In this document: piece by piece, positions 31,521 through 44,900 of the stretch
Position numbering within the stretch: position 1 is the stretch's first letter
Layout: the number at the start of each line of letters is the position of its first letter
Assembly: GCA_947561715.1 (NCBI GenBank)
Contig: OX387197.1
Span: 3,601,001 to 3,665,000, forward strand
Direction of reading: 5' to 3'
DNA: 64,000 nt
Origin: Ascidia mentula
Lineage: Eukaryota > Chordata > Ascidiacea > Phlebobranchia > Ascidiidae
The notes under the pieces: model-generated
The model's input: only the letters and a program-made list of their open reading frames with translations
The model's database searches: none
Told to the model about the DNA's origin: nothing
Position numbers and translations under genes: made by a program

Positions 31521-33265
31521 TTTGCAATGGTTTAATAACTGTAGACATGTGGAATTTAAGCTAGCCCTGTGCATTTCATTCCCTTGTATATTGCGTGTTG
31601 ATGCTTTTCCGTGTGGTTATTTCATAGATAAGATATACGTATCTCAGAGTTTTATGTCAGCATGAAATTGCTTACATTACTAAATTACCTAAAAGTTAAA
31701 GTAGAAGTGAAATAGGACAAGTCTCTAATCACCGGGTAACAGTGACGAGAATGACTGCCGAACCATTGCATTGTAAAATAGAGATAAGTAATTAAGCATC
31801 TTGGCACACATGTCAAGGCGAGGTTGCAATATCAGAAAATCAACACCCACCAAGTTCACATTGAATGATTGCCAAGTTAAAATCACACGAAAGTACAAAA
31901 TAAATGCGTCGTGGCTGAAATCAATTTAACGGCAACGAAATTGCTTTCAACTCTTTTCCAACTATTATGTTGCATTAAGAGGCCAAAGAAAGTTAAACTA
32001 ACATGTTCAGAGTTAGGCCACACGTTTCCGAACGTTCTGCAGAAAGCCTACAGTGGACAACCAATATCAAAACACGTGGTGGCCACGAATCCAGTTGTCC
32101 AGTTGTTTGATCTTCGTTAATCCATGTGATGCCAAGTCTGTGATCAACTGTTTTCCTGTATTCTTGACCTTTTTCTGCTCCAGTGCCCCGGTCGATTACA
32201 GAATGACGTCAGTTGGCACGCAACAATAAAGCATCATGTGACACCGGCTCTTACGCAGTTGCCGTAAATATCACACTTTTTGCTAATTTTGGGGGAGCAA
32301 CGGATGCTTGAAAAAATACTGGCAAACTTAAACGTGTCAATTTTCGCTTTTTGAAAAATAGCCATAAATCACCATGGAAATGTAACAACACATTGATGAT
32401 CATATACCAAGTTTTTAAAGGACATGCCATTTTTTGCTGGTAAAAGTCAAAATTATAACCAACACACACCTCTGATAACATCACAGCAACGCAGACAACA
32501 ATGACCAGCAAAAATTTGTTCATTTCAAATGGCGCGGGAAGGTGGCTAAACGTGCAACGTTTTGCTTCAGTGAGCTCTTATGTTCAAAGGATTTCCAGGT
32601 CTAGAGCATCGACAAACAGTCGGCGTCTCCAGAATTTTTTACTGAATGTTGACAAGGGGGGGCAGTGTACAACGAGTCAGATTTAAATAAAAAATGTTGT
32701 ATACGTCACACCACTTACAATTGCCAAACAGACTCAATACGCTAAAATACAATTATTTTCAACGATAAACTACTTATCGCTCGTAAGCTTTTTAGTTTCA
32801 TCATTTCAATACTATTTCCTTCAGATTTTGGTGCATGAATGTAAGAGCGGAGCATCAGAGTGGCTTCAAGTGAAGGCAATTTCTTTTTTCGTGCGACGCA
32901 ATACAGCAAAAAGATCGTGTTGGATGGTGGGGTTTACAGTTCACTGCACTTATTTTGTTTGCACGGGGTCCCGTCCCTGACAAGTCCCTGTTTAAAAATA
33001 ATCCCTGTAGCACGTGGGGTTGGTCATGTTCGAATTGCTATCGTTGACTTGACGCGTAAAAGAACCCAGTTCAATACTTTGGCGAGAGCGGTAAAAGTTT
33101 GAAAACCCGAGTTCGTTTACCCACAAAGATAAACCAAGAAGTGTTACTAACGGGAAAAGTGGCCGATCCAGCTTAGCTGCGATGCCAGTGAACCTCCAGA
33201 CAAACCGTCTACGTGTTTGTCGGTCAGTTGTAATTCATACCGAATGCCGACATATCGCTAAACTG
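30432..33265. repeat. Tandem duplication near gene 3, copy 1
   Basis: Begins ttactaccgcctgcttcagc and ends cgacatatcgctaaactg. Repeated at 33266-36363 with about 97% similarity by eye. Contains the last two trypsin exons of gene 3, the tail exon and the antisense ORF at 32251. Confidence 0.88.
32251..32523 (-). CDS. Putative small secreted protein, copy 1
   Basis: A 90-codon frame antisense to the cluster. The start MNKFLLVIVVCVAVMLSEVC looks like a signal peptide, followed by YNFDFYQQKMACP and a Lys/Arg-rich stretch. The duplicated copy at 35368 keeps the same 90-codon frame although it differs by two single-base indels that cancel. A donor-like GTATATG after codon ~38 would instead make this a first exon. 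I do not recognise the family, and many substitutions change residues. Confidence 0.35.
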   Translation of the reverse strand: MNKFLLVIVVCVAVMLSEVCVGYNFDFYQQKMACPLKTWYMIINVLLHFHGDLWLFFKKRKLTRLSLPVFFQASVAPPKLAKSVIFTATA

Positions 33266-33361
33266 TCACTACCGCCTGCTTCAGCCCATTTCTTATAGCA
33301 ACCACAAATGTAGGATTTTTAGCAATTACGGGTGCAATATTTTTTGTCGTTTTTGTTTAAG

Positions 33362-34012
33362 CTTACAAACACAGTTCACCACAAAAGCTGCACCAAGTAC
33401 GTATGCCGATAGTGGGACTGAGCACTTGTACCAGGGCTTACGGAACTCTTCCGCCCACCAATATATGTGCTGGTGACTACGAAAAGGGAGGCGTAAGCAC
33501 TTGCCAGGTGAGCGGTGCAATAAATCCACCAAGGTTAATTCTTTCAATTAAATGACAGTTGTACGGTTACGAGATTTCCTAGTTACTGAAACATATATAT
33601 ATATTGTATAAATAAATATATTACGCAAAAAAGGGAGGTATTGGTTGTCTAAATGAAACGAGTGGCGGCATAGGAAAACGTCAAGTGTTGTCATATGACC
33701 AACGGACTTTAAAATGTTGATTAAACTGTGTCTTTCAGTATGTTACATTCCGAAAATAATTTATGCGAATTATAAAATCAAAAAATATAGCACTGCACAT
33801 GGATGGCAAATATCGCATACATACACGATATTTCCAGCTACTGCTTTTAATTTTAGTGTTATTACCACATAGGGGGACTCTGGTGGGCCTTTGGCTTGTT
33901 TAATTAACAACACCAACTGGTATCTCATCGGCATCACCTCATATTATACTGGATGCGGCGATGTAAAGCGTTTACACACGAGTCTCAAAGTACGAATCGT
34001 GGATAAAAACAA
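33362..34012 (+). pseudogene. Duplicated last two trypsin exons of gene 3
   Basis: Exons 33362-33507 and 33873-34012 repeat those at 30528 and 31039, including the same frame-shifting loss in the GDSGGP exon, so the lesion came before the duplication. No upstream exons accompany them. Confidence 0.85.
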
Positions 34013-34280
34013 GTAAGTAATCCTTATCTAAATCCACACCAACTGTTAAACCCAGAGGAATTTTATTGTATACGAAAAACGGGATCTATAGTTTGGGAAA
34101 GAAAGAATATTTGTCCTGAGATGAAGGAATATTTTAATGATTCTCATAACTATATTATTAGGAGCAGAGTCATGGGCGAGAATATCTAAAACCAACATAT
34201 ACTTGTCAAATTATGACCCTGATCGTGTTCCTTGAAGTTGACAACCTGTTTGCTTTCGTTTCTTTGCATGTACGACAGGA

Positions 34281-34750
34281 AGTCGTTCTCACCAGCAAAC
34301 CGCTGATTCCGAATAAATAGTTTATTATCAGGCTGTGGGAATAAATCCCAAGCCGGGGAAAAGCTTTGTAGAGTCTCAGTAATAATAGCAGTGTAACAGT
34401 AATACGATAGAACAAGTAGAATCGAATGGAATCCAGTAGATTTAAATAGAATCGATTTTCCGGTCTAAACTGGGCTCTTTAACGCTCTCCATTATGAGAG
34501 CTGATTGGTCAATAATGTCACGTGATATCATGAGGCGCTTGAAGTAATATAATACAAAAACATACGTGTGATGTGACGTAAGCACAGGAGAACATTTTAT
34601 GTGGCAAACAGGATGTTGAATGAATCACTTTACTCGAGAATATTCGATGACTAAATCATTTGGGTCACATTATGGGATTATGCGGTACATGTGCAAAGCT
34701 GCACGCAAAACATTACGCAATTCAAGCACTGGTTTTTGTGACGTATGTTA
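34281..34750. other. Replacement segment inside duplication copy 2
   Basis: Sequence with no counterpart in copy 1, inserted after cgacaggaagt. It has no ORF of note and no clear terminal repeats, and its family is unrecognised. It may be a mobile fragment or a deletion-repair product. Confidence 0.45.
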
Positions 34751-35367
34751 CAATATACATACCTCAGAGTTTTATGTCAGCATGAAATTGCTTACATTGC
34801 TAAATTACCTAAAAGTTAAAGTAGAAGTGAAATGGGACAAGTCTCTGATCACCGGGTAACAGTGACGAGAATGACTGCCGAACCATTACATTGTAAAATA
34901 GAGATAAGTAATTAAGCATCTTAGCACACATGGCAAGGCGAGGTTGCAATATCAGAAAATCAACACCCACCCAGTTCACATTGAATGATTGAAGTAAAAT
35001 TACACGAAAGTACAAAATAAATGGGTCGTGGCTGAAATCAATTTAACGGCAACGAAATTGCTTTCAACTCTTTTCCAACTATTATGTTGCGTTAAGAAGC
35101 CAAAGAAAGTTAAACTTACATGTTCAGAGTGAGGCTACACGTTTCCGAACGTTCTGCAGAAAGCCTACAGTGGACAACCAATATCAAAACACGTGGTGGC
35201 CACGAATCCAGTTGTCCAGTTGTTTGATCTTCGTTAATCCATGTGATGCCAAGTCTGTGATCAACTGTTTTCCTGTATTCTTGACCTTTTTCTGCTCCAG
35301 TGCCCCGGTCGATTACAGAATGACGTCAGTTGGCACGCAACAATAAAGCATCATGTGACACCGGCTC

Positions 35368-35640
35368 TTACGCAGTTGCCGTAAATATCGCATTTTTTGC
35401 TAATTTTGGGGGAGCTAACGGATGCTTGAAAAATACTGGCAAACTTGAAAGTGTCAATTTTCGCTTTTCGAAAAATAGCCATAAATCACCATGGAAATGT
35501 AACAACACATTGGTGATCATATACCGTTTCTTTTGAGGACATGCCATTTTTTGCTGGCAAAGGTCAAAATTATAACCTACACACACCTCTGACAACATAA
35601 CAGCAACACAAACAACAATGACCAGCAAAAATTTGTTCAT
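35368..35640 (-). CDS. Putative small secreted protein, copy 2
   Basis: Duplicate of the 32251 frame. The first 26 residues are identical (signal peptide and YNFD) and the rest is changed at about one residue in five. The same length and stop are kept despite compensating indels. Possible donor AAACG|GTATATG. Function unknown. Confidence 0.35.
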   Translation of the reverse strand: MNKFLLVIVVCVAVMLSEVCVGYNFDLCQQKMACPQKKRYMITNVLLHFHGDLWLFFEKRKLTLSSLPVFFKHPLAPPKLAKNAIFTATA

Positions 35641-36908
35641 TTCAAATGGCGCGGGAAGGTGGCTAAACGTGCAACGTTTTGCTTCATTGAGCTCTTATGT
35701 TCAAAGGATTTCCAGGTCTAGAGCATCGGCAAACAGTCGGCGTGTCCAGAATTTTTTACTGAATGTTGACAAGGGGGGCAGTGTACAACGAGTCAGATTT
35801 AAATAAAAAAATGTTGTATACGTCACACCACTTACCAAACAGACTCCATACGCTAAAATACAATTATTTTCAACGATAAACTACTTATCGCTCGTAAGCT
35901 TTTTAGTTTCATCATTTCAATACTATTTCCTTCAGATTTTGGTGCATGAATGTAAGAGCGGAGCATCAGAGTGGCTTCAAGTGAAGGCATTTTCTTTTTT
36001 CGTGCGACGCAATGCAGCAATAAGATTGTGTTGGATGGTGGGGTTTACGGTTCATTGCACTTATTGTTTGCACGGGCTCCCTGACAAGTCCCTGTTTAAA
36101 AATAATCCCTGTAGCACGTGGGGTTGGTCATGTTCGAATTTGACTTTACGCGTAAAATAACTCAGTTTAATACTTTGGCGAGAGCGGTAAAAGTTTGAAT
36201 ACTCGAGATCGTTTACCCACAAAAACAAACCAAGAAGTGTTACTAACGGGAACAGTGGACGATCCAGCTTAGCTGCGATGCCAGTGAACCTCCAGACAAA
36301 CCGTCTACGTGTTTGTCGGTCAGTTGTAATTCATACCGAATGCCGACATATCGCTAAACTGTCACCACTTAAAAATTCACTGGTCATGGATCCTCGTGTT
36401 GAGCTGTTTGATCCTTACTACCAAGTAATCATGTGATCAGCCCTTTTATGTAATTCTAATCTATTTTCTGCTCAAGTGCCTCTGCCGATTACAGCGCAAC
36501 GTCGACTGTGACGCAACAATAAAGACTCATGTGACATCAGAACTTACCCCCGTTGTTTTGTCTCGCTAATTTTGGGACTTGGCCTAAAGAGCTGCCAGAA
36601 CGTATAGAAGTAACTTTTGGCTTAGATTTACAAAGTGTTGTTATCTTACTCGCCTAGTTCACACTTGAAGGATGTAAATTACTTTTTATTATGGTTCATT
36701 CCATGTTTGAAGATGGAAATGGAATGACCTTCGTGTTTTTACGAGTATAATAATTCCCCTTTACAGAGTAAGCCTTGTTGCGACATTCTTGTGCAAATTA
36801 ACGTTGTTCGATAGTGGACTAGTCATTGAAATACTAGCACTTTATTTTTCCTTCTTGTTTTGAAAAGTTTTTCAAGAGAGAGGAGTCAATTGTATTTATG
36901 GGTCAAAA

Positions 36909-36965
36909 TCATGGAAACTCCCATAGCAACGCGAAAACAACAATGACAAGCAACACATTTCTCAT
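36909..36965 (-). pseudogene. Truncated third copy of the small secreted protein start
   Basis: Reads MRNVLLVIVVFALLWEFP and stops. It aligns with the signal-peptide start of the copies at 32523 and 35640 within a diverged third repeat. Confidence 0.45.
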
Positions 36966-37985
36966 TCCAAATGCGGCACAAAATGTGGCTGAAAGTAAAA
37001 CGTTTTGCTTCAATGAGCGGCGATCTTAAAAGGATTCCCCGGGTTTCCGGTATCGGCAAACAAAATTGAAGTGCGTAATGCCAAGACTCCGTATCGGGCA
37101 AATGTGTTGTGGCAACAGTAACACCTGCAATGGTGCGACTAGCAGCAGTGATTTAGTATCGGAGCGATACGTCACGGGAGTTTCCAGAGCGAACCGTTAT
37201 CTAACCCTTCCCCACAGGGGTAAAAACCAGATGCTTTCAACCGAGTTGTCGGCGCTTCCAGTTCAACGGTTAGGGAACGTAGTTTGAGGTTAATCTTTGA
37301 AACGTAGTTTGAGTTAAAATGAAATGCGAATTATATTCAGAAGATTAATTTGTTGCCCAGTACCGAAGATTTACAATGGTTTAACAATCTCGATATATTT
37401 AGCTGTAAAATAGTTGCATCGTAAACTATAAAGCCACTTACGGTTGTCTACCTCTGGCATCGAAGCACGTAAATACTATTAAGGAGTGGATATATCGCAC
37501 AGTATACATAAATGGTGTCAACATTTTGATGTAAGTGAAATCAATCTTGTGCATTAATGCAAGAACTAAAAAACAGATAATAGTTTTGAGCATGGGTTTA
37601 GATTGCAGCAGTAAGAAAACGTTTGACGCTGAATTCAACATTTACAGTTCGTTGCACTTTTCGCCTTAGTGGATTAAGACCCGATTTGAAACGTAGGGCA
37701 GGAAACGTGCGTGTTTGGCTACGTTCGTTCTCTTCCTGGTGTAAACGTTGAAGTTCGGAATGATATCAGTAGCTGGCAGTTTGACAGAGGAAACTATGGA
37801 TTGAAAGAATTTAATAAAAGGCAGATTCTCGAGTACGTTGCAAGTTAGACAGATGACGAGCTGTTAGTCAAAAATCTGCACTGTTTTGTGTTTAGGAAAT
37901 GGTTTTAAATTGTTGTGTTTTTCATAAAACTCGAGATCCAGTTCTAATTTATTCAAGAACATTATACCGAGGCCATTTGTAAAGA

Positions 37986-38792
37986 GTGTATGGAACGGAA
38001 TGCACTGCAGCAAATTGCCTCGGCATGGTGACCTGTCTGGTGCGCACGCGTTTCGAATCGGAAAGACTTAACCGCCTGTACATGCCGGGATGTTCGGAAA
38101 GCGTAGAACAATTCATATTTTATGTAGTGTATGACACAGCACGAAGCACGATGCTTCAAATGCACACCGGTACGCACGATCAAGGAAAAGTGGCTCCCAA
38201 GGTTTTTTATGACCTTTATCGTAATTGAAGTTGCTCAAAATTTAATAAACGTAGTACGACGGTAATCACGTCGACGCAAAATATACGAAGCATTCATTCA
38301 ACAAGCTGACTTATTGCCGGTTGCCGGTTTATACTTAGAACGACAATACAGAATGTGCGTTTATAACCACCTGCTGCAAATTATTGCCGAATTCGCTAAA
38401 ATCCAATATCTACACGACAAAGGCCACGGTCAAAGCGAAATCTGTGACAAAATGAAACCCGAAGTGCGAACGTGCGAATTACTGTTGTCCCATTATCCCT
38501 CCATCACGCAATTCCAGAAATAGTAACAGAAACCATCACAAGTAAGTTTTGGGCACAAGAACGGTTGTCCCCAGTGATTTGTTGTGGGTTGTTGGCTCCT
38601 GACGTTCTCTGTTTTTACCAGAAACGCGACGAACCAAACAGTCAACGGGGAATTAATGTTTGCTACAAACAAATTTTGACGCAAATTGACCAAAACGGGG
38701 AAAATGACATTGTTTGTGCGCATTCCGTTGTTTTTATGCGTGTGAAAAACGTCGGGTCAAAAACCTATCATCACCTGCTGTACCAGAAATAA
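37986..38792 (+). other. Unrecognised coding-like block in several frames
   Basis: Three open stretches in different frames (37986-38228, 38284-38522, 38472-38792) with higher GC and more codon-like composition than their surroundings. The last ends at a taa overlapping AATAAA near 38790. No known domain recognised. It may be a decayed single-exon gene with frameshifts or unrecognised exons. Confidence 0.3.
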
Positions 38793-38920
38793 AAGAAAAC
38801 GACCTGTTCATAAAAAAATTTTGATATTCTTGTGTTAGACAGAATTGGTTAATTTTTAATTTTACCATTTACATCTTGTTATGTTTAGTAGGTTTAAGCT
38901 GTATTATAGTGTATTAACCG

Positions 38921-38944
38921 CAGGCCAACCACTAACTTAGCATG
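38921..38944 (+). promoter_or_regulatory. Gene 4 start context
   Basis: CCGCAG followed by GCCAACCACTAACTTAGC-ATG. Nearly the same as gene 3, and its 3' part is similar to gene 2. Possible leader-exon or trans-splice acceptor. Confidence 0.35.
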
Positions 38945-41900
38945 GCACTGTGCTCCTTCCACCTTCTTGTCGCCTTCATGGCACTTGGCGCATCAGGTAA
39001 CTTAAAAATAAAAAACAAAATTTGTTCGGTTTAACGGAATGTTTCTTTTTAATTCTCAGGCCAATTTAACATTTGCACCAATCCAAATCTCAGCTTAACT
39101 TCAGGAAACATTTCTTCTCCAAACTATCCTCAAAACTATAACAACTCCCTCAACTGCACGACACGAATCACTGCTCCAAGCGACCAGGTGCTTCTACAGT
39201 TTTTAATGTTGTATGAGTGTCTTGAAAAAAAATACTAGAGCAAATAAAAATTTTGTTTGAGTGTCCTGAATCGTGTCGAATGGCATTACTTAAAAATTAG
39301 CAGAGCAAGTGAAAAAGGTTTGTATAAGTTGCGTTCCAAAATAAGACGAAAAATTAACGGGACTAGCAAATGGCAAAGAATCGTGGCAACGGAAGTACTG
39401 ACGTAAGTTCTCCATGCAAACCAGCACCACCAAAAGTATATTTCTTGTTTTTGAAGTGTTGACTTAAAAAGGGATCAAGCAGAATCTTGTGAAAGGCTTT
39501 GAGTCAATTTTTTACCACAGGCGATCACAATCACGTTCCTCGACTTCGATATTGAACGTCATGTGACTTGTGATTTCGATGAGCTGCGTGTATACGATGG
39601 GGCGGTTTTGGTAAGATCATTACAGATCCATACATTTTGTCTATCGTTTTCTTTAAAACACACTTGCATTAGAAACACTATTAGCGGATTTACTCCTAAT
39701 GCTGAGAAAATGAAACTGGGGCAGTCTCAACAGCATAGGCTAATTCTCACATAGTTATATTGTTTTTTCAGTACACAAGCAAGGGATTTTGCGGAACACA
39801 AAAACCACGAGACTTTGTTGCTCACAATCCCACGGTGACTTTAAACTTTAAAACTGACTCAGGAGATGCTTTCCGGGGATTCTTGATCCAATGGACAACC
39901 AACCGTGAGTCCATCTACTGTACCATGTGGCGATGCCAAATCAGAAAGATAATTCATTTTAGGAAGTATTCGTAATTTTGTCGCATTACTTTTAACCCAC
40001 ACACAAACACACTGCGATTTTTAAAGGTGTTGGATTTAATTGACGCGAGTTTTAAGGGAGAAACTTGTAATTATCAGAAACCCGTATACTCACTTAAAAA
40101 TATTGCGCGTGACTTAATTAAGTTCAAGACATAGCAACGGAATCAACGGGACTGGGTGAAAACAAACCAAAACGTGCAGTGCAATTGTGACCTATTCAAT
40201 GTGATGACTGTTTCAACAAACTTAACCTCTAAACTATTTGGGACGTTTATTTCCGTATCGTCCATGACTTAGGCCGGGTCCACACCCACGCTTTGCGCCG
40301 GCAGATTCTTTGTTTGTTCCATTATACGCTGGCGTGCGGGCGTACGCTAGGGACATTGAAACAAACAAAGAATCTGCCGGCGCAAAGCGTGAGTGTGGAC
40401 CCGGCCTAAATTTCCGACATCGCCGAAAAGCGCTACGACTGCACAGACAATTCGCTTTTCAAGCAATTTCGGAACAAAGCAGGGTAGAAATTGTCGTTTT
40501 TTATTGTCGTTGTCATTGTTGCAGCTCGTTGTGCGGCCGACCAGTTCACTTGTTGGAACGGAGCTTGTATCCCAACAACTCAACAATGCGATGGCGTCAC
40601 AAACTGTAATGACGACAGCGACGAAATCGAGTGTGGTAAGTTGATAAAACCTGTCTATGTTACATTTATTCAATTTTGTCACAAAATTACTCAGTTTTGT
40701 ACCTAAAATGTAAAACACGACGTATCAAAAATACTTAACTGAGTGGTGCAGTGCAGGTTAACAATATAGAATGTTGAAATTTGAGTCGCGACATTCGCAG
40801 AAGTCGGCTAGACGTCGACACGCGTGACTGCACAGACCCATAAAACGCTCACGTGACCCAAAATAAAACGTCAGTGTGGTGAATAAGTTCCGAACGCCAC
40901 AGATGACGTAACTCAATGACTAAGCGGTAACTTTTGATTTGTTTTTTTAGCCCGCCCGAGCACAAACTTCTCTGAATGTGGAAGATCTGACGCAGCGCCT
41001 CAGTTTTTGTGGGTACGATGTGTTTTCAAATGTTTTCAACCAAAAACTACTGCCACATGTCCGACAAAACATCGGTTGAAATAATGCCGGGAAGCAACAG
41101 CCTCGTATTTTAACTTTGATGGTGGTGTTGGTAATTTTGTAGCAAATGTTTGAATTGCAACATATGAACTATTTTGTTAACAACCAATACCTTTGGCCAC
41201 CAGTTAAAGTATATGTGCTGTAAATTTACAAGCATTGTGGTAAAGGGAAACCTTTACATTGCCGAATACAATACTCGCTTTTCCCCAATCAAAGTACTTT
41301 TAACAAGGACACAAGAATAGTCGGAGGCAACGAAGCTAACGTGGGTTCTTGGCCATGGCAAGTTTTCCTTTCAATCAGAGGTTCCCAAGGCTCGTTTTCC
41401 TGCGGCGGGTCAATTCTGAACGCGGAATGGATCGTCACTGCGGCACATTGTACTGAAATAGTCGCAAGCAACACGTAGGTTTTGTTAGAGTGTAATGTTG
41501 GGAAATAAAAGTCAACTGCGAAAAAATTTAGATGTCGCATATAGCAAATCTCATGTATAAAGGGTCTCACAAATATTTATTTTTTATTATTACACGGGGA
41601 TTCGAACCCGTGAAAAACACGAACGATTACGTGCTTTAAATCTAGCACCCCCAATGCTAAGTGAATTACATTGTCAATATAGGTCATTTATTTCATTGTA
41701 CGAATGGTGTTTCGAATTCCAAAAATAAGGCAACAATTGCTGTTTCGTTACTACCTTGTCGGCATTTCACAACGAATATTTTAATGTACGCATAGCATAT
41801 TGTATGTCGACAGATCCGTGACTGTATATGCCGGGCTGCATTCCACTACACAGGGGAGTGGAATCCAAAGTAGAACTTCCATATTGGTGATCGACCACGA

Positions 41901-44900
41901 GAACTATGACAGGTAAGTTGGGCTTGGGTTTCCGTCGATAGTAATTACAGCTAAGTCTCCGCAAATGTCGACCAAGCATGCATAAATTTACCAGTTCAAC
42001 AATCCCAGTATATAGGAGAAGATTGTATTTGTTGTTCAGACGAGGATTATTTGCCTTTGCTGTCAGACAAACTGTTGTAAACGTTGTAAACGAACACGTC
42101 AACAACTAATTCTTTATTCAGCTAATTAAATGGATTTAGGTTTGCCAATATCTACATTTATTTAACTGAAGTTAAAGTACAATCATACATAATGATGCAT
42201 TGTTGCAGTGTCACATTTGGCAACGACATTTCGTTAGTCAAGCTTAGGACTCCCTTATCTTTCACAAGCACGATTCGACCAATTTGTTTGCCTTCGGATA
42301 CTTCCACGTTCGACATCCCGGATGGAACGATTTGCGTAGCAACTGGTTGGGGAACACTTGGTAAGTTAACGGTTAGATTAGATTTGCCTCCACACTAGTG
42401 CGAAAATATGTTAATAGCGCTTGCCACCGGTGAAATATCGGAGCAAGGCAATGAAGTAGGAAATAACGCAGTACACCTGAAAGTAGTTCTTAAAGTAAGA
42501 CGTGACGCTTCGTAGCTTTAATTTTTTTTTGTATTTTCTGAGAATAAACAGACTGGCCTAGTGCTGAAAACATTGATATCCTAATTTATTCAAAACCTTT
42601 CCGACAAAAACCTATTCACTTTAACTTGGTGAAGCAAATTCTAATACATTGCAACCGCCAACGCAGCAAGCCTGTTGTGTTTAAAATTTGAGCCCAACGC
42701 ACTTCTTGCTAGACAAATCACATACTTTACAGTTCACAAGATTCACAAAGCATGTTTTGCAACCTTTGCTGCGCAGTTGATGCTAATACTAACAGAAATG
42801 TTTCGTTTTTAGCATTGGTTCAAAGGTAATTTCTTGATTATTGTTTAGCTTATAAGCACAAATCGCCCACTGAGTTGCACCAAGTACGGTTGGCGATAGT
42901 TGGACTGAGTACTTGTTCAAGGGCTTACGGAACTCGGCCTCCCACCAATATTTGTGCGGGTAATTATGAAAAGGGAGGCGTGGATACTTGCCAGGTGAGG
43001 GCGGGATATGTTGAACTCGCCATATTAGTTCTTACTGTTGCCAAACATTTTGTTTGACCTAAAATTGTTCTCTTCTTAAGGTTTCGACTAAGTATCTCAA
43101 CTTAATTATAAGCGACGCAATGTGTTATAATAAGCCTGCATGGTATAAACCCATTTGACAATGCCTATCAGACAGAGTGCTGTAATGCTTTACATTCAGC
43201 AAACTGCAACACGAATAAATGTCAAATTACTTCATGTAAACTAGGGGCTCAGAATGCAAAACATATTAGCGCGTATGTATTATAAGCATCGTATACATAT
43301 GAACTGAGTGTCCTTTGTTCTATTTGGGTATTATTACTACACAGGGAGACTCTGGCGGACCTTTGGCTTGTTTGATTGACAACACCAACTGGTATCTCAT
43401 TGGCGTCACCTCGTTCGGAGGTGTTTGCGCCGAAGTGGAAACTCCCGGCGTCTACTCACGAGTTTCCAAGTACGAATCGTGGATAAGAACAAGTAAGTGA
43501 ATTATCTCAGCACTTGAAACCACGTGACGTTTACATATGAGATTTTGGTGGAACGACATTGATAGGAACACGACAGTATTAAGAATCCACCTCGAATCAA
43601 CAACTTGTCCGATTCTAAACAACGACAAAAGCTGCTTAAGTTACATGCTATTCTTATTTCAGAAAAAGAACTTCTTTTTCTGGTTTCACTTTTGTAGCAA
43701 TTTTTCATCTTAGAAATAATTCTTTGTAGGCAACCATTTTGTTTGTGGTAGATTGCTTGCAGATTACATTTATTGGTTTGCTTGTAGGTCGCTATTTTTA
43801 GTTTTCATGTAGATTTTGCTTTTCTTGTAGAAACTTTTTGCTTTTCTTGTAAGTCTCTTTGTATGAAAATGAAACTGTGTTATTTCATACAGATTACATT
43901 TCTAGATTTTAACCAAGTAGTTTAACTAATACACAACATTTCTATGCCGTAGATGGTTGTTATTGCACTTCCTTTTTCACCATATAGACGCTCAACTTGA
44001 CTCTGCAACAACTGTAGCGGCGACAACCTATGAGCCAACCACTGCTACAACGGACACAAAAACAACCAACACAATTAGCATGACAGAAGCCGTTTCAATC
44101 ACAACTGTTGCAGAACCGACAACAATAGTAACACAAGCACAAACAATAATAGCAACGACAGCAGCCTCACAACCTTCTACCGCTAAACTTGCAACTACAT
44201 TTGCATCTACAGACCCACACACTGAAGTACAAACTACAGTAACACAACAACAAACAACAATGCCAACGACAGTCTCAGATACTACAGCACAAACTACAGA
44301 AATTTCCCCTACTACAGTAACACAGCAACAAACAACAATGCCAACGACAGTCTCACATACTACAGCACAAACTACAGAAATTTTCCCTACCACAGTAACA
44401 CAACAACAAACAACAATGCCAACGACAGTCTCACATACTATAGCACAAACTACAGAAATTTCCCCTACTACAGTAACACAGCAACAAACAACAATGCCAA
44501 CTACAGACCCACATACTACAGCACAAACTACACAAATTTCCCCTACTACAGCACCACAACAACAAACAACAATGCCAACGACAGACCCACATACTACAGT
44601 ACAAACTACAGAAATTTTTCCCACCACAGTAACACAACAACAAACAACAATGCCAATGACAGTCGCACATACTACAGCACAAACTACAAAAATTTCTCCT
44701 ACTACAGTAACACAACAACAAACAACAATGCCAACAACAGACCCACATATTACAGCACAAACTACAGAAACAGTAGAGAGCACAACTGTGCTGTTAAATG
44801 TATCGAAGGGAAACGATGTTCTCTTTACCGCGAACGACAACGAATTAACACAAGTTGCAACTTCTACAGCCACAACTGACCGTACAGATGCGACAGACAA

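Larger units (their letters stand above)
33266..36363. repeat. Tandem duplication near gene 3, copy 2
   Basis: Second copy. About 200 bp that include the tail exon (31450-31650 in copy 1) are replaced here by about 470 bp of unrelated sequence at roughly 34281-34750. Confidence 0.88.
36364..38920. other. Region between the duplications and gene 4
   Basis: 36370-37060 is a third, strongly diverged copy of the part of the duplication around the antisense ORF. Beyond it I see only the fragments listed at 36909 and 37986. Confidence 0.4.

Noticed and set aside
41590..41670. Possible tRNA gene on the minus strand in gene 4 intron
   Set aside because: The T-arm motif GGGTTCGAATCCCC is present, but the T-stem has a mismatch and no matching acceptor stem is found; at most a SINE fragment.
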